The notes: generated from the letters alone by a model not told the origin. A DNA stretch of 53,144 nucleotides from Bacteroidaceae bacterium (GCA_017617315.1 JAFZWM010000020.1:1-53144), one strand, 5' to 3'; shown: positions 31,028-43,715, counted from the first letter of the stretch. A program made the numbers and translations.

Positions 31028-34000
31028 TTAGTCCTCTGAGTAGCCGATGACAGCCTTGCGGTTTGCCATCATGCGCTCGTAATCCTCACGGTTGCTTACG
31101 ATAATCTTCTCGAACTCGCGAAGACCTGTACCAGCAGGAATCAAGTGACCGCAGATTACGTTCTCCTTCATACCCTCAAGTTTATCAGACTTGCCGTTGA
31201 TTGCAGCCTCGTTGAGCACCTTGGTTGTCTCCTGGAAGGAAGCAGCCGACATGAAGCTCTTAGTCTGCAATGCAGCACGGGTGATACCCTGAAGAATCTG
31301 AGTTGAAGTAGCAGCTACGGCATCACGAACCTGAACTGTCTTCAAGTCGCGGCGCTTAAGCATACTGTTCTCGTCGCGGAGCTTGCGTGCTGTAACAATC
31401 TGACCCTTCTTCAAAACTGTAGAATCGCCAGCGTCGGTTACAACCTTCTTGCCCCAGATACGGTCGTTCTCCTCCATGAAGTCGAGCTTGTCTACAATCT
31501 GTGACTCAAGGAAGCGAGTATCGCCCGGCTCGTTAATCTGTACCTTGCGCATCATCTGACGAACGATAACCTCGAAGTGCTTATCATTAATCTTCACACC
31601 CTGCAAACGGTACACATCCTGAACCTCGTTTACGATATACTCCTGAACGGCAGTAGGACCCTTGATGGCAAGGATGTCGGCTGGAGTGATGGCACCATCA
31701 GACAATGGAGTACCGGCACGAACGTAGTCGTTCTCCTGAACAAGAATCTGCTTTGACAACGGAATCATGTACTTCTTCTCCTCGCCAAGCTTAGATGTTA
31801 CTGTAATCTCACGGTTACCACGCTTAACCTTACCCATTGTAATCTCACCGTCGATTTCAGAAACTACGGCTGGGTTAGATGGGTTACGAGCCTCGAACAA
31901 CTCGGTTACTCGTGGAAGACCTCCGGTGATATCACCACCCTTGGCAGCAGCACGAGGAATCTTAACCAAGATGTCACCAGCCTTAACTGACTGGCCATCC
32001 TCTACTGCGATGTGGCCACCCACTGGGAAGCTGTAAGAACGAATCAACTGACCGTTCTCGTCGTTGATGTGAGCAACAGGAACCTTTGTCTTGTCCTTAG
32101 ACTCTGTGATGATGATTTCGCGCAAACCGGTTGTCTCATCGCTATCAACACGATAAGTAACACCCTCTATCATGTCCTCGAACTGGATGCGACCAGATGT
32201 CTCAGTTACGATTACTGCGTTAAATGGATCCCACTTAGCAATAACATCGCCAACGGCAACATGCTGACCTTCTGTTGCATACAGAGTAGAACCGTAAGGT
32301 ACGTTTACTGTAGACAATACGATGTTTGTATTTATGTCAACGAAACGCAACTCGGCAAGACGGCCAACAACTACGCGAGCTGCCTCGCCAGTCTCCTCAA
32401 CAACATCAACAGTTCTAAGTTCGTCGAACTCAAGCTTAGAAGCGTTCTTTGCTACGATACGAGCGTTAGCTGCTGCATTGGCAGCGACACCACCGGCGTG
32501 GAACGTACGAAGTGTAAGCTGAGTACCCGGCTCACCAATTGACTGTGCAGCGATGACACCGACAGCCTCACCCTTCTGTACCATTCGGCTTGTAGCAAGG
32601 TTACGTCCGTAACACTTCTTACAAACACCGTGCTTGCTCTCGCAAGTGAGCACTGAACGTATTTCGACGCTCTCGATTGGAGAATCCTCAATCTTCTGAG
32701 CAATTTCTTCTGTAATTTCCTCGCCCGATGCAACAATAAGCTCACCAGTGCTTGGATGTATAATATCGTGTACCGATACACGGCCAAGGATACGCTCTGA
32801 AAGTGATGAGATAACATCATCGCCATTCTTAAGAGCTGTACATACAAGACCGCGAAGAGTACCGCAGTCGTCCTCGTTGATGATAACATCGTGAGAAACA
32901 TCGACAAGACGACGAGTAAGGTATCCGGCATCGGCAGTCTTCAACGCAGTATCGGCAAGACCCTTACGAGCACCGTGAGTAGAGATGAAGTACTCGAGCA
33001 CTGACATACCTTCCTTAAAGTTAGAAAGGATAGGGTTCTCGATAATCTGTGCACCCTCGGCACCGGCCTTCTGAGGCTTAGCCATCAAACCACGCATACC
33101 TGCAAGCTGTGCAATCTGGTCGGCAGAACCACGGGCTCCAGAATCCAACATCATGAACACGGCATTGAATCCCTGGTCGGCCTCAGTCATCTGCTTCATC
33201 AGTACCTTCTTAAGGTCGTTGTTTGCGTGTGTCCAAGTATCGATAACCTGGTTGTAACGCTCACTGTCGGTGATGAAACCCATGTTATAGTTCATGGTAA
33301 TCTGCTCAATCTCCTCGTTACCCTTCTTGATGATTTCCTCTTTCTCCTTTGGAATGATGATATCTGAAAGGTTGAACGACAGACCACCCTCGAATGCCAA
33401 GCGGTAACCAAGATTCTTGATACCGTCAAGGAACTCGCAGGCACGAGCCATACCAACAGCCTTGATAACGTCTGAGATGATGCCGCGAAGTGTCTTCTTA
33501 GAGATGATGTCGTTGAAGAAACCAACCTCATCTGGAATAACCTCGTTGGCAATTACACGACCAACTGATGTCTCGCGCATGATTGGAACGATTTTACCGT
33601 TCTCGTCGAGGTCGTTTACAAGAACCTTGACGATTGCGTGGATATCAACCTTGCCGTCGTGATATGCGATAAGAGCCTCTTCCGGACCGTAGAAAATCTG
33701 TCCCTCGCCCTTTGCACCCTTACGAAGCTTTGTAATGTAGTACAAACCAAGCACCATATCCTGAGAAGGTACGGTGATAGGAGCACCGTTGGCTGGGTTA
33801 AGGATGTTGTGAGACTGAAGCATCAGCAACTGTGCCTCAAGAATTGCCTCGTTGCTCAATGGCAAGTGAACGGCCATCTGGTCACCATCGAAGTCGGCGT
33901 TGAACGCAGTACATGCAAGTGGGTGCAACTGAATAGCCTTACCCTCAATCATCTTAGGCTGGAATGCCTGAATACCAAGTCGGTGAAGAGTAGGGGCACG

Positions 34001-35305
34001 GTTCAGCAACACTGGGTGACCCTTCATTACATACTCAAGGATATCCCAAATAACAGGATCACGACGGTCTACAATCTTCTTTGCAGACTTAACTGTCTTA
34101 ACGATACCTCTCTCGATAAGCTTGCGGATGATGAATGGCTTGTAAAGCTCGGCAGCCATCAACTTTGGCAGACCGCACTCGCCCATCTTCAACTCAGGAC
34201 CAACGACGATTACCGAACGAGCTGAGTAGTCAACACGCTTACCCAACAAGTTCTGACGGAAACGTCCCTGCTTACCCTTCAAAGAGTCAGAAAGTGACTT
34301 CAACGGACGGTTTGAATCTGTCTTAACCGCGCTGCTCTTGCGTGAGTTGTCGAACAAGCTGTCTACAGCCTCCTGAAGCATACGCTTCTCATTACGCAAG
34401 ATAACCTCTGGAGCCTTAATCTCGATAAGTCTCTTCAGACGGTTGTTACGGATGATAACTCGGCGATAAAGATCGTTGATATCAGATGTTGCAAAACGTC
34501 CACCATCAAGTGGAACCAACGGACGCAACTCTGGCGGAATGACTGGCACGTTGCGTACAATCATCCACTCCGGCTTGTTCTTTCCGCGGCTTGCACGGAA
34601 AGACTCAACAACCTGAAGACGCTTCAGAGCCTCGTTCTTGCGCTGCTGTGAAGAGTCGCTGTTTGCACGGTCGCGAAGCTCGTATGACAACGAGTCGAGG
34701 TCGATGCGCAGCAACAAGTCGTAGATAGCCTCGGCACCCATCTTGGCGATGAACTTGTTAGGGTCGTTATCGTCAAGCATCTGGTTGTCAGATGGAAGTG
34801 AGTCCATGATGTCGAGGTATTCCTCCTCTGTAAGCAAGTCGTTCGCCTGAACTTTCTCGCTCATAACACCTGGCTGAACTACAACGTAGCGCTCGTAATA
34901 TATAATGGCATCAAGCTTCTTGGTTGGCAGACCAAGAAGATAGCCTATCTTGTTTGGCAATGAACGGAAGTACCAGATATGAGCCACTGGCACAACCAAC
35001 TGAATGTGTCCTGAACGCTCGCGACGAACCTTCTTCTCGGTAACTTCTACACCGCATCGGTCGCAGACGATACCTTTGTAACGGATGCGCTTGTACTTTC
35101 CGCAATGGCACTCATAGTCCTTTGTAGGACCGAAGATGCGCTCGCAGAACAAACCGTCGCGCTCAGGCTTGTAGGTGCGGTAGTTGATGGTTTCAGGCTT
35201 CAACACCTCACCAAACGAATTTTCCAGCACTTCTTCAGGCGAAGCAAGTCCGATGGTAATCTTCGTAAAATTACTCTTTATCTTTAAATCTTTTCTAAAA
35301 GCCAT
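31028..35305 (-). CDS. rpoC: RNA polymerase beta' subunit
   Basis: The 1425-residue beta' chain catalyses transcription with beta, alpha and omega. Present: the N-terminal zinc site ([23 protein letters not shown], about 70-90), the catalytic [12 protein letters not shown] with magnesium-binding aspartates at 471, 473 and 475, the second zinc site ([16 protein letters not shown]) and the bridge-helix/trigger-loop regions ([30 protein letters not shown]). Length and ends suit Bacteroidota. The gene begins 25 bases after rpoB and is last in the operon. Confidence 0.99.
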   Translation of the reverse strand: MAFRKDLKIKSNFTKITIGLASPEEVLENSFGEVLKPETINYRTYKPERDGLFCERIFGPTKDYECHCGKYKRIRYKGIVCDRCGVEVTEKKVRRERSGHIQLVVPVAHIWYFRSLPNKIGYLLGLPTKKLDAIIYYERYVVVQPGVMSEKVQANDLLTEEEYLDIMDSLPSDNQMLDDNDPNKFIAKMGAEAIYDLLLRIDLDSLSYELRDRANSDSSQQRKNEALKRLQVVESFRASRGKNKPEWMIVRNVPVIPPELRPLVPLDGGRFATSDINDLYRRVIIRNNRLKRLIEIKAPEVILRNEKRMLQEAVDSLFDNSRKSSAVKTDSNRPLKSLSDSLKGKQGRFRQNLLGKRVDYSARSVIVVGPELKMGECGLPKLMAAELYKPFIIRKLIERGIVKTVKSAKKIVDRRDPVIWDILEYVMKGHPVLLNRAPTLHRLGIQAFQPKMIEGKAIQLHPLACTAFNADFDGDQMAVHLPLSNEAILEAQLLMLQSHNILNPANGAPITVPSQDMVLGLYYITKLRKGAKGEGQIFYGPEEALIAYHDGKVDIHAIVKVLVNDLDENGKIVPIMRETSVGRVIANEVIPDEVGFFNDIISKKTLRGIISDVIKAVGMARACEFLDGIKNLGYRLAFEGGLSFNLSDIIIPKEKEEIIKKGNEEIEQITMNYNMGFITDSERYNQVIDTWTHANNDLKKVLMKQMTEADQGFNAVFMMLDSGARGSADQIAQLAGMRGLMAKPQKAGAEGAQIIENPILSNFKEGMSVLEYFISTHGARKGLADTALKTADAGYLTRRLVDVSHDVIINEDDCGTLRGLVCTALKNGDDVISSLSERILGRVSVHDIIHPSTGELIVASGEEITEEIAQKIEDSPIESVEIRSVLTCESKHGVCKKCYGRNLATSRMVQKGEAVGVIAAQSIGEPGTQLTLRTFHAGGVAANAAANARIVAKNASKLEFDELRTVDVVEETGEAARVVVGRLAELRFVDINTNIVLSTVNVPYGSTLYATEGQHVAVGDVIAKWDPFNAVIVTETSGRIQFEDMIEGVTYRVDSDETTGLREIIITESKDKTKVPVAHINDENGQLIRSYSFPVGGHIAVEDGQSVKAGDILVKIPRAAAKGGDITGGLPRVTELFEARNPSNPAVVSEIDGEITMGKVKRGNREITVTSKLGEEKKYMIPLSKQILVQENDYVRAGTPLSDGAITPADILAIKGPTAVQEYIVNEVQDVYRLQGVKINDKHFEVIVRQMMRKVQINEPGDTRFLESQIVDKLDFMEENDRIWGKKVVTDAGDSTVLKKGQIVTARKLRDENSMLKRRDLKTVQVRDAVAATSTQILQGITRAALQTKSFMSAASFQETTKVLNEAAINGKSDKLEGMKENVICGHLIPAGTGLREFEKIIVSNREDYERMMANRKAVIGYSED

Positions 35306-35330
35306 AATTCTTTATATTGTAAAGAGTTTG

Positions 35331-38300
35331 TTAATCTAATGTGATGCTCAAGCCAAGACCTCTCAACTCGTGCAGCAATACGTTCAACGACTCTGGAATG
35401 CCCGGAGTTGGCATAGGATCGCCCTTCACGATTGCCTCGTATGCCTTTGAACGGCCTGTTACATCATCAGACTTGATTGTAAGGATTTCCTGAAGAACAT
35501 GGGCTGCACCGAATGCCTCGAGTGCCCAAACCTCCATCTCTCCGAAACGCTGACCACCGAACTGTGCCTTACCACCAAGTGGCTGCTGAGTAATCAAGCT
35601 GTAAGGACCGATAGAACGTGCGTGCATCTTGTCCTCAACCATGTGGCCCAACTTCAAGAAGTATGTGATACCTACGGTTGCAGCCTGGTCGAACATCTCG
35701 CCTGTACCACCGTCGTACAAGTGCATAGAACAATAGCGTGGCAGACCTGCCTTGTCAGTCCACTCGCACAAGTCGTCGAGCGAAGCACCGTCGAAGATTG
35801 GAGTAGCGAACTTAACGCCGAGTTCCTTACCTGCATAGCCAAGAACGGCCTCGAAAATCTGTCCAAGGTTCATTCGAGAAGGCACACCCAGTGGGTTCAA
35901 AACCAAGTCTACCGGAGTTCCATCTGGAAGGAATGGCATATCCTCCTGACGAACAATCTTAGATACGATACCCTTGTTACCGTGACGACCGGCAAGCTTA
36001 TCACCTACCTGGATCTTACGCTTCTTGGCAACGTAAACCTTAGCCATCTTCAAGATTCCTGATGGAAGCTCGTCACCGATGGTGATTGCAAACTTCTTAC
36101 GCTTCAACTGAGCGTCAAGCTTCTTGTACTTCTTGATATAGTTAAGCACGAGGTCGCGGATCATACCGTTGATGCGTGCATCTGAAGTCCACTTAGACAA
36201 CTGTACTGTAGTGAAGTCGACACCTGCAAAAGTACCTCTTGTAAAGTGTGCGCCCTTGCTTACAATCTCAGTGTTCATGTAGTCCTTAACACCAGCAGAT
36301 TCCTTGCCATCGGTCAAAACCATAAGTTTGTCGATGAGAATCTTGCGAAGTGCCTCTGCCTCCTTCTCGAACTCCTCGTCGAGAGCAGCAAGCTTCTGCT
36401 TGTCGGCAGCCTTCTCGCTACGGTTCTTAACGGCACGCTCGAACAGTTTACTGTCGATAACAACACCGCTCAACGATGGAGAAGCCTTCAGAGATGCGTC
36501 CTTAACATCGCCAGCCTTGTCGCCGAAGATTGCGCGGAGCAACTTCTCTTCTGGAGTTGGGTCAGACTCACCCTTTGGAGTAATCTTACCGATAAGGATA
36601 TCGCCCGGCTTGATTGTTGCACCGATACGAACGATACCATTCTCGCCCAAATCGTGTGTTGCCTCCTCGCTTACGTTAGGAATATCGCTTGTCAACTCCT
36701 CGGCACCGCGCTTAGTCTCGCGAACCTCGAGAGAGAACTCCTCAACGTGAACGGATGTAAGAAGGTCTTCACGAACAACGCGTTCGTTAAGCACGATAGC
36801 ATCCTCGTAGTTGTAACCCTTCCAAGGAATGTATGCTACGAGAAGGTTCTTACCCAATGCAAGCTCGCCGTTCTCTGTTGCGTAACCCTCTGTAAGGATA
36901 TCGCCAGCCTTAACGCGCTGACCAACCTCGCAGATAGGACGCATATCGATAGTCATGTTCTGGTTTGTTCTGCGGAACTTAGGAATAACATATTCCTTAA
37001 GAGCAGGCTCGAAGCTTACGAACTCCTCATCCTCTGTTCTGTCGTAAAGGATGCGGATTGTAGTAGCATCAACAAACTCAATAACACCTTCGCCCTCGGC
37101 AGTAATCATTGTACGAGAATCCTCGCAAACCTGCTTCTCGATACCAGTACCAACGATAGGAGCCTCGGTACGGAGCAATGGAACTGCCTGTCTCATCATG
37201 TTAGATCCCATCAATGCACGGTGAGCATCGTCGTGCTCCAAGAATGGGATAAGAGAGGCTGCGATAGATGCAATCTGCTGTGGAGCAACATCCATAAGGT
37301 CAACCTGAGTAGGCTCAACAACTGGGTAATCAGCATCCTGACGGCACTTAACCTTCTCTCTCAAGAAGTTACCGTTCTCATCAAGCGGAGCATTTCCCTG
37401 ACCGATAATCTTGTTCTCCTCTTCCTCTGCGGTGAGGTATACAATATCGTTTACGTTGCAGACACCGTTCTCAACCTTACGATATGGAGTCTCGATGAAA
37501 CCAAGGTCGTTAATCTTTGCATATACACACAATGAAGAAATCAGACCGATGTTCGGACCTTCAGGCGACTCAATAGGGCAAAGACGACCATAGTGAGTGT
37601 AGTGTACATCTCGAACCTCGAAACCGGCACGCTCACGAGAAAGACCGCCAGGACCAAGGGCAGACAGACGACGCTTGTGCGTAACCTCAGCCAATGGGTT
37701 TGTCTGGTCCATGAACTGTGAAAGTGCGTTTGTTCCGAAGAATGAATTGATAACAGAAGAAATAGTCTTCGCGTTAATCAAGTCAGTTGGAGTGAACACC
37801 TCATTGTCGCGAACGTTCATGCGCTCGCGGATTGTTCTGCTCATACGAGCAAGACCTATAGCGAACTGATTGCTCAACTGCTCACCTACCGTACGAACGC
37901 GACGGTTGCTCAGGTGGTCGATATCATCGACAACAGCCTTTGAGTTAATCAGCTGAATAAGATACTTGATAATCTCAATGATATCTTCCTTTGTCAGCAC
38001 GCGAACATCCATGTCGGTGTCGAGTCCCAACTTGCGGTTGATGCGGTAGCGGCCAACCTCGCCCAAGTCGTAACGCTTGTCAGAGAAGAACAGGTTCTGG
38101 ATAACCTCGCGAGCACTTGCCTCATCAGCAGGGTCAGCGCTTCTAAGCTGACGGTAGATGTAAAGCACAGCCTCCTTCTCAGAGTTACTTGGGTCCTTCT
38201 GAAGGGTATTGAAGATGATTGAGAAATCAGAAGCATTGGCATCCTCGTGGTTTACAAGGATTGAAGGCACACCGCTGTCAAGGATGATTTCGATGTTGTC

Positions 38301-39137
38301 CTCGTCGAGAACAGTCTCGCGATCCATTACGACCTCGTTACGCTCGATAGAAACAACCTCGCCGGTATCCTCATCAACGAAATCCTCGGTCCAGCTCTTC
38401 AGCACACGAGCCACAAGCTTACGGCCAACCAGCTTCTTCAAGTTTGTCTTGTTAACCTTAACCTCCTCGGCAAGGTTGAATATCTCAAGAATGTCCTTGT
38501 CATTCTCATAACCGATAGCACGCAGAAGAGTTGTAACAGGCAACTTCTTCTTACGGTCGATATATGCGTACATCACATTGTTGATGTCTGTAGCAAACTC
38601 TATCCAAGAACCCTTGAATGGGATGATACGAGCTGAATAGAGCTGGGTACCGTTTGCATGTACGCTCTGGCCGAAGAATACGCCCGGTGAACGGTGCAAC
38701 TGCGAAACGACAACGCGCTCAGCACCGTTGATGACAAATGTACCATTATCTGTCATGTAAGGGATAGGACCCAAGAAAACGTCCTGAATAACAGTATCGA
38801 AATCCTCGTGATCTGGGTCTGTACAATAAAGCTTAAGCTTAGCCTTCAACGGAACGCTGTAAGTCAAGCCCTGCTCCAGACACTCAGCTATTGAGTAGCG
38901 AGGTGGATCGATATAATAGTCCAAAAACTCAAGAACGAAGTTGTTTCTTGTGTCAGCGATTGGGAAATTCTCAGAGAACACCTTGAACAGACCATCATTC
39001 TTTCGAAGTTCTGGTGGAGTGTCCAACTGAAGGAAGTCTCTGAACGACTTCAACTGTACATCCAAGAAGTCTGGAAATGCCACAGGATTCTTGATTGATG
39101 CAAAGTTGACACGATTATTTATAGTTTGTGATGCCAT
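35331..39137 (-). CDS. rpoB: RNA polymerase beta subunit
   Basis: The 1268-residue beta chain. The rifampicin-pocket segment [18 protein letters not shown] (about residues 474-491), followed by [13 protein letters not shown], keeps the sensitive-type Asp, His and Ser residues that correspond to E. coli 516, 526 and 531. The catalytic and structural regions [30 protein letters not shown] and [21 protein letters not shown] are intact. It lies 104 bases after rplL, with a terminator-like hairpin in between (39181-39218), and 25 bases before rpoC. Confidence 0.99.
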   Translation of the reverse strand: MASQTINNRVNFASIKNPVAFPDFLDVQLKSFRDFLQLDTPPELRKNDGLFKVFSENFPIADTRNNFVLEFLDYYIDPPRYSIAECLEQGLTYSVPLKAKLKLYCTDPDHEDFDTVIQDVFLGPIPYMTDNGTFVINGAERVVVSQLHRSPGVFFGQSVHANGTQLYSARIIPFKGSWIEFATDINNVMYAYIDRKKKLPVTTLLRAIGYENDKDILEIFNLAEEVKVNKTNLKKLVGRKLVARVLKSWTEDFVDEDTGEVVSIERNEVVMDRETVLDEDNIEIILDSGVPSILVNHEDANASDFSIIFNTLQKDPSNSEKEAVLYIYRQLRSADPADEASAREVIQNLFFSDKRYDLGEVGRYRINRKLGLDTDMDVRVLTKEDIIEIIKYLIQLINSKAVVDDIDHLSNRRVRTVGEQLSNQFAIGLARMSRTIRERMNVRDNEVFTPTDLINAKTISSVINSFFGTNALSQFMDQTNPLAEVTHKRRLSALGPGGLSRERAGFEVRDVHYTHYGRLCPIESPEGPNIGLISSLCVYAKINDLGFIETPYRKVENGVCNVNDIVYLTAEEEENKIIGQGNAPLDENGNFLREKVKCRQDADYPVVEPTQVDLMDVAPQQIASIAASLIPFLEHDDAHRALMGSNMMRQAVPLLRTEAPIVGTGIEKQVCEDSRTMITAEGEGVIEFVDATTIRILYDRTEDEEFVSFEPALKEYVIPKFRRTNQNMTIDMRPICEVGQRVKAGDILTEGYATENGELALGKNLLVAYIPWKGYNYEDAIVLNERVVREDLLTSVHVEEFSLEVRETKRGAEELTSDIPNVSEEATHDLGENGIVRIGATIKPGDILIGKITPKGESDPTPEEKLLRAIFGDKAGDVKDASLKASPSLSGVVIDSKLFERAVKNRSEKAADKQKLAALDEEFEKEAEALRKILIDKLMVLTDGKESAGVKDYMNTEIVSKGAHFTRGTFAGVDFTTVQLSKWTSDARINGMIRDLVLNYIKKYKKLDAQLKRKKFAITIGDELPSGILKMAKVYVAKKRKIQVGDKLAGRHGNKGIVSKIVRQEDMPFLPDGTPVDLVLNPLGVPSRMNLGQIFEAVLGYAGKELGVKFATPIFDGASLDDLCEWTDKAGLPRYCSMHLYDGGTGEMFDQAATVGITYFLKLGHMVEDKMHARSIGPYSLITQQPLGGKAQFGGQRFGEMEVWALEAFGAAHVLQEILTIKSDDVTGRSKAYEAIVKGDPMPTPGIPESLNVLLHELRGLGLSITLD

Positions 39138-39180
39138 CAGCTATGAAAAAATTATTCTTTATTTGAATATTTTTAGACGC

Positions 39181-39218
39181 AAAAAGGTTAAGAACCCTCA
39201 AACTGAGGATTCTTAACC
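39181..39218 (-). terminator. Terminator-like attenuator between rplL and rpoB
   Basis: On the minus strand GGTTAAGAATCCTC pairs with GAGGGTTCTTAACC and is followed by TTTTTG. This has the form of an intrinsic terminator inside the operon and probably lets only part of the transcription reach rpoBC. Confidence 0.8.
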
Positions 39219-39241
39219 ATGATTTCAGATTATACTGATAA

Positions 39242-39616
39242 TTACTTAAGCTCAACTGAAGCGCCAGCAGCCTCAAGAGTAGCCTTCAAAGCCTCAGCGT
39301 CAGCCTTAGAAAGACCCTCCTTTACAGTAGCAGGAACACCGTCAACGATATCCTTAGCCTCCTTCAAACCAAGACCACAAGCCTCCTTAACAGCCTTTAC
39401 AACGCCAAGCTTAGCAGCACCTGCGCTTGTAAGAACTACATCGAAAGAATCCTTCTCTGCAGCAGCCTCACCTGCAGCAGCAGGACCAGCAGCAACCGCA
39501 ACAGCTGCAGCAGCAGGCTCGATACCGTACTCATCCTTAAGGATAGTTGCCAACTCGTTTACATCTTTAACAGTCAAATTTACCAATTCTTCTGCAATAG
39601 CTTTCAAATCTGCCAT
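39242..39616 (-). CDS. rplL: Large-subunit ribosomal protein bL12 (L7/L12)
   Basis: A 124-residue alanine-rich protein with the N-terminal dimerisation helix, a short Ala/Gly hinge ([18 protein letters not shown]) and the conserved C-terminal domain ([38 protein letters not shown]). It forms the ribosomal stalk that recruits translation factors and binds L10, encoded just upstream (63-base gap). A partial terminator follows it. Confidence 0.98.
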   Translation of the reverse strand: MADLKAIAEELVNLTVKDVNELATILKDEYGIEPAAAAVAVAAGPAAAGEAAAEKDSFDVVLTSAGAAKLGVVKAVKEACGLGLKEAKDIVDGVPATVKEGLSKADAEALKATLEAAGASVELK

Positions 39617-39679
39617 TTTATTTAAAATTTAAAAGTTTTATACTATAAAAAATAATTATTATTAAAAAAGTGTGTCTAA

Positions 39680-40201
39680 TTACTCAGGACGCTCGCCCAA
39701 AGTCTTCAACACGCCATGGATGGTGTTGCCACCACTCTGAAGAGCAGAGATAACGTTCTTCGCTGGAGACTGAAGCAAAGCAACAATGTCTGCGATAACC
39801 TCGTTCTTGCTCTTGATAGATGAAAGTACATCCAACTGATTTGCACCAACATAGATGCCTTCCTCAGCATAAGCAGCCTTCAATGATGGGTTCAAGCCAT
39901 CCTTAGCATACTTCTTAAGCAACTTAGCAGGTACGTTTGCTGTGTTACAGAACATAACGGCTGTTGTACCCTTAAGTGTGCCGTAGAGTGAAGAGAAATC
40001 AGTCTCAGATGCTTCCAACGCCTTCTGAAGAAGCTTGTTCTTAACAACCATCAAAGTGATGTCCTGCTCAAAACATTTTCTTCTCAGTTCACTTGTAGCA
40101 GCTGCATCAAGTGCAGTAAGATCTACCAAGTAGAAGTGTGCGTACTCATTTAGCTTGTCAGAAATCTGACCAATAACAATGTTTTTATCTTCCTTTCTCA
40201 T
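39680..40201 (-). CDS. rplJ: Large-subunit ribosomal protein uL10
   Basis: The 173-residue stalk base protein: REDKNIVIGQISDKLNEYAHFYLVDLTALDAAATSELRRKCFEQDITLMVVKNKLLQKAL. It anchors L12 dimers to 23S rRNA. It begins 11 bases after rplA, so the usual long L10-binding leader is not present between the two genes. Confidence 0.98.
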   Translation of the reverse strand: MRKEDKNIVIGQISDKLNEYAHFYLVDLTALDAAATSELRRKCFEQDITLMVVKNKLLQKALEASETDFSSLYGTLKGTTAVMFCNTANVPAKLLKKYAKDGLNPSLKAAYAEEGIYVGANQLDVLSSIKSKNEVIADIVALLQSPAKNVISALQSGGNTIHGVLKTLGERPE

Positions 40202-40212
40202 GATAGTTCAAA

Positions 40213-40911
40213 TTAGATTTCATCAATACTCTTGATGTCTACCTTAATACCACTACTCATTGTAGTTGAAAGGAAAACACTCTTAACATAAGTACCCTTT
40301 GCAGAAGATGGCTTAAGCTTCTGGATAGTATCCATGAAAGCCTTTGCGTTCTCGCGAATCTGCTCAGCAGTGAAAGAAGACTTACCGATTGAAGTATGAA
40401 CGATACCGCTCTTGTCAACCTTAAAGTCAATCTTACCTGACTTAACTTCGCGTACAGCCTTAGCCACATCCATAGTAACAGTACCACTCTTTGGGTTTGG
40501 CATCAGTCCACGAGGACCAAGCACGCGACCCAGAGCACCGATCTTACCCATGATAGAAGGCATAGTGATGATAACATCAATATCGGTCCAGCCACCCTTG
40601 ATCTTCTCGATATACTCGTCAAGACCAACATAGTCTGCGCCAGCCTCTTTAGCAGCAGCTTCAGCATCAGGAGTACATAAACATAGAACTCGTGTAACCT
40701 TACCTGTTCCGTGAGGAAGTGAAACAACGCCACGAACCATCTGGTTAGCCTTACGTGGGTCTACGCCCAAGCGCACGTCTATATCCAAAGAAGCATCGAA
40801 CTTAGTAAAGGTAATCTCCTTTACCAACTCTGCAGCCTCCTTAAGAGAATATGCTTTCCCTGCTTCAATCTTCTCTGCAGCTAACTTTTGATTTTTTGTC
40901 AGTTTACTCAT
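40213..40911 (-). CDS. rplA: Large-subunit ribosomal protein uL1
   Basis: The 232-residue L1 protein: [23 protein letters not shown] and [26 protein letters not shown] are diagnostic. L1 forms the mobile stalk at the tRNA exit site and, in other bacteria, represses its own operon by binding the L11 message. It begins 19 bases after rplK. Confidence 0.98.
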   Translation of the reverse strand: MSKLTKNQKLAAEKIEAGKAYSLKEAAELVKEITFTKFDASLDIDVRLGVDPRKANQMVRGVVSLPHGTGKVTRVLCLCTPDAEAAAKEAGADYVGLDEYIEKIKGGWTDIDVIITMPSIMGKIGALGRVLGPRGLMPNPKSGTVTMDVAKAVREVKSGKIDFKVDKSGIVHTSIGKSSFTAEQIRENAKAFMDTIQKLKPSSAKGTYVKSVFLSTTMSSGIKVDIKSIDEI

Positions 40912-40930
40912 TTCGAATTGAAGTTTTTAA

Positions 40931-41371
40931 TTATTTACCTGGGAAATCTCCTTTTACTGTAATACCCATGCTTCGTGCAGTACCGGCAACCATCTTCATT
41001 GCTGACTCAATTGTAAAGCAATTCAAGTCTGGCATCTTGGTCTCAGCAATTGCACGAACCTGATCCCATGTAATTTCTGCAACCTTAGTACGGTTAGGCT
41101 GGGCAGAACCCTTCTTAGCCTTTGTAGCACCAAGGAGCTGAATTGCAACAGGAGGAGTCTTAACTATAAAATCATAACTCTTATCAGTGTAATAAGTGAT
41201 GATTACAGGTAAAACCTGACCTGCTCTATCCTGGGTCTTGGCATTGAAAGCTTTGCAGAACTCCATGATGTTGATACCCTTAGAACCCAAAGCTGGGCCT
41301 ACTGGTGGTGATGGGTTTGCAGCGCCTCCTTTAATCTGTAATTTGATTAATCCAGCAACTTCTTTAGCCAT
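40931..41371 (-). CDS. rplK: Large-subunit ribosomal protein uL11
   Basis: The 146-residue L11 protein: [40 protein letters not shown], followed by [14 protein letters not shown] and TVKGDFPGK. It shapes the GTPase-associated centre. It starts 53 bases after nusG, across a perfect hairpin (41403-41430). Confidence 0.98.
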   Translation of the reverse strand: MAKEVAGLIKLQIKGGAANPSPPVGPALGSKGINIMEFCKAFNAKTQDRAGQVLPVIITYYTDKSYDFIVKTPPVAIQLLGATKAKKGSAQPNRTKVAEITWDQVRAIAETKMPDLNCFTIESAMKMVAGTARSMGITVKGDFPGK

Positions 41372-41402
41372 TTTAATTTATTATTATATAGATAAATTAT
41401 TA

Positions 41403-41430
41403 GAATAATGTTGTAACAAGAACATTATTC
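41403..41430 (-). other. Perfect hairpin between nusG and rplK
   Basis: GAATAATGTT and AACATTATTC form a 10-bp stem with an 8-base loop, overlapping the nusG stop codon. The following bases are A/T-rich but without a pure T-run; it may act as a weak attenuator or processing site. Confidence 0.6.
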
Positions 41431-41970
41431 CTTTTCAACTTGTCCAAAGCCAAGCTCCAATGGGGTTTTACGTCCAAAGATCTTAACCATTACCTTCAGC
41501 TTCTTCTTTTCGCCATTGACTTCCTCGATAATACCGCTGAAGCCACTGAAAGGACCATCATTAACCTTTACCGACTCTCCTACAACATAAGGAACATCAG
41601 AAAAGTCTTCTCCAGCGTCCTCAACACAGTCTACAGTTCCAAGAATTCTGTTTACTTCTGACTGTCTTAGCGGAACAGGTTTGTCAGTTCCACCAAGGAA
41701 ACCAATGATATTTGGAGTATTGCGCAATTCGTGAGCAATTTCACCAACAAGCGCAGCTTCAACCAAAACGTAGCCCGGAAGATAACTTCTCTCTTTTACA
41801 ACACGCTTACCGTTTTGTACCTGGACTACCTTTTCCGTTGGAATCAAGACTTGAGACACGTAACCGCCAAGACTACCGTTTTTTATCTCTGCTTCGAGAT
41901 ATTCCTTAGCCTTGGTTTCCTTACCACTAACGGCACGCAGAACGTACCATCTCTTTTCAATCTCAGCCAT
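41425..41970 (-). CDS. nusG: Transcription elongation/antitermination factor NusG
   Basis: The 181-residue protein has the NusG NGN domain ([21 protein letters not shown] ... [14 protein letters not shown]) and a C-terminal KOW domain ([44 protein letters not shown]). It links RNA polymerase to Rho or the ribosome. It starts 10 bases after secE. Confidence 0.98.
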   Translation of the reverse strand: MAEIEKRWYVLRAVSGKETKAKEYLEAEIKNGSLGGYVSQVLIPTEKVVQVQNGKRVVKERSYLPGYVLVEAALVGEIAHELRNTPNIIGFLGGTDKPVPLRQSEVNRILGTVDCVEDAGEDFSDVPYVVGESVKVNDGPFSGFSGIIEEVNGEKKKLKVMVKIFGRKTPLELGFGQVEKE

Positions 41971-41980
41971 AAAGTATGAA

Positions 41981-42172
41981 TTAATTTGGGTAGACTATCT
42001 CCATCAAATGCTGGAATAGCCAATCATATGCGAAAACAACCAACGCAATTAGTAGGGAAGCATATAAAACAACAACTGCGCTGTTAACAAGTTCTGAACG
42101 TGTTGGCCAAGTAGTTTGGTGAACAAGTTCATTGTAAGATTCTTCGCAATATTTTTTTACTTTCTCAAACAT
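41981..42172 (-). CDS. secE: Preprotein translocase subunit SecE
   Basis: The 63-residue single-helix subunit of the SecYEG channel: [46 protein letters not shown]. The W-P-T motif before the helix is diagnostic. The correct start is ATG 42170-42172; a longer frame would run into the tRNA-Trp gene. Confidence 0.97.
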   Translation of the reverse strand: MFEKVKKYCEESYNELVHQTTWPTRSELVNSAVVVLYASLLIALVVFAYDWLFQHLMEIVYPN

Positions 42173-42186
42173 ATTATTTGATTTAG

Positions 42187-42259
42187 CACGGGAAGAGAGG
42201 CTCGAACTCCCGACACCCGGTTTTGGAGACCGGTGCTCTACCAACTGAGCTATTCCCGT
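42187..42259 (-). tRNA. tRNA-Trp (anticodon CCA)
   Basis: A full cloverleaf: acceptor ACGGGAA/TTCCCGT, D arm GCTC..GAGC, anticodon stem CCGGT/ACCGG with loop CTCCAAA (anticodon CCA), and T loop TTCGAGC. CCA is not encoded. It lies between tuf and secE. Confidence 0.96.
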
Positions 42260-42263
42260 AGAA

Positions 42264-42288
42264 TCCTACCTTCATTACGAAGGTAGGA
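42264..42288 (-). other. Hairpin between tuf and tRNA-Trp
   Basis: TCCTACCTT/AAGGTAGGA, a perfect 9-bp stem with a 7-base loop. No T-run follows, so it is probably an RNA-processing or stabilising element next to the tRNA. Confidence 0.55.
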
Positions 42289-42308
42289 AAATATTGTTGA
42301 AGTTTGAA

Positions 42309-43496
42309 TTAGTCAAATACCTCTGTGATCTGACCAGAACCTACTGTTCTACCACCCTCACGGATAGCGAAACGAAGACCTGTATTCAAAGCAACTGGGT
42401 AGATCAACTCAACCTTGATCTCAACGTTATCACCTGGCATTACCATCTCAACGCCTTCTGGCAAAGAGATCTCACCAGTACAGTCCATTGTACGGAGATA
42501 GAACTGAGGACGATACTTGTTCTTGAATGGAGTGTGACGACCACCCTCTTCCTTCTTCAATACATAGATTGTAGCCTTGAAGCCCTTGTGTGGAGTGATA
42601 ACTCCTGGGTGTGTGATAACCATACCACGCTTAACCTCAGTCTTCTCAATACCACGGAGCAACAAACCAACGTTATCACCAGCCTCACCTTCGTCAAGAA
42701 GCTTACGGAACATCTCAACACCAGTTACAACTGACTTCTTATCCTCACCAAGACCTAGGATCTGAACCTCATCACCTACCTTAACAACACCTGTCTCGAT
42801 ACGACCAGTAGCAACAGTACCACGACCAGTGATTGAGAATACGTCCTCAACTGGCATCAAGAATGGCTTATCTGTAGCACGAACTGGCTCCTGAATCCAA
42901 GTATCGCAAGCATCCATAAGCTCCATTACCTTATCCTCCCACTCAGCAACACCGTTAAGTGCACCAAGAGCAGAACCACGGATGATTGGAGTATCCTCTT
43001 CGAACTCATATGTAGTCAAAAGATCCTTCATCTCCATCTCAACGAGCTCAAGCATCTCCTCATCGTCAACCATATCACACTTGTTCAAGAATACAACCAA
43101 GCGAGGTACGTTTACCTGACGAGCCAAAAGGATGTGCTCACGAGTCTGAGGCATAGGGCCATCAGTAGCAGCAACTACGATGATAGCACCATCCATCTGA
43201 GCAGCACCAGTAACCATGTTCTTTACATAATCGGCGTGTCCCGGACAGTCAACGTGTGCATAGTGACGCTTTGCAGTCTCATACTCGATGTGAGCTGTAT
43301 TGATAGTAATACCACGCTCTTTTTCCTCAGGAGCGTTATCAATCTGATCGAATGACTTAACTTCCTGGTTACCGAAACCCTTCTTTGACAAAGTTGCAGA
43401 GATAGCTGCAGTCAAAGTAGTCTTACCGTGGTCAACGTGACCGATAGTACCGATATTTACATGGGGTTTGGTTCGTTCAAATTTTTCTTTAGCCAT
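42309..43496 (-). CDS. tuf: Translation elongation factor Tu
   Basis: The 395-residue GTPase that carries aminoacyl-tRNA to the ribosome: G1 [11 protein letters not shown]2 region [14 protein letters not shown]3 [13 protein letters not shown]4 NKCDMVDD and G5 GSALGAL. It begins 53 bases after tRNA-Thr(GGT) and precedes tRNA-Trp, so the message is a mixed tRNA-mRNA transcript. It is full length. Confidence 0.99.
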   Translation of the reverse strand: MAKEKFERTKPHVNIGTIGHVDHGKTTLTAAISATLSKKGFGNQEVKSFDQIDNAPEEKERGITINTAHIEYETAKRHYAHVDCPGHADYVKNMVTGAAQMDGAIIVVAATDGPMPQTREHILLARQVNVPRLVVFLNKCDMVDDEEMLELVEMEMKDLLTTYEFEEDTPIIRGSALGALNGVAEWEDKVMELMDACDTWIQEPVRATDKPFLMPVEDVFSITGRGTVATGRIETGVVKVGDEVQILGLGEDKKSVVTGVEMFRKLLDEGEAGDNVGLLLRGIEKTEVKRGMVITHPGVITPHKGFKATIYVLKKEEGGRHTPFKNKYRPQFYLRTMDCTGEISLPEGVEMVMPGDNVEIKVELIYPVALNTGLRFAIREGGRTVGSGQITEVFD

Positions 43497-43548
43497 AGCT
43501 TTACTTTATTTATTTAATGAATAATCAGTCTAAAAAAAAATGTGGAGA

Positions 43549-43620
<72 letters not shown>

Positions 43621-43627
43621 ACATTAG

Positions 43628-43703
43628 TGGAGCGGAAGACGGGGCTCAAACCCGCGACCCCCAGCTTGGAAGGCTAGTGCTCTATCAACTGAGCTACTTC
43701 CGC
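43628..43703 (-). tRNA. tRNA-Gly (anticodon TCC)
   Basis: Acceptor GCGGAAG/CTTCCGC, anticodon stem CTAGC/GCTGG with loop CTTCCAA (anticodon TCC). The 3' CCA appears encoded (TCCA follows the acceptor), unlike the neighbours. Confidence 0.95.
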
Positions 43704-43715
43704 AAATAAAAAGAG

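Noticed and set aside
36246-37535. 429-residue plus-strand frame opposite rpoB
   Set aside because: The minus strand encodes conserved RNA polymerase regions throughout; the plus-strand frame is cysteine- and leucine-rich nonsense with no start signal.
40202-40212. L10-type autoregulatory leader before rplJ
   Set aside because: The gap to rplA is only 11 bases, so there is no room for the usual leader structure.
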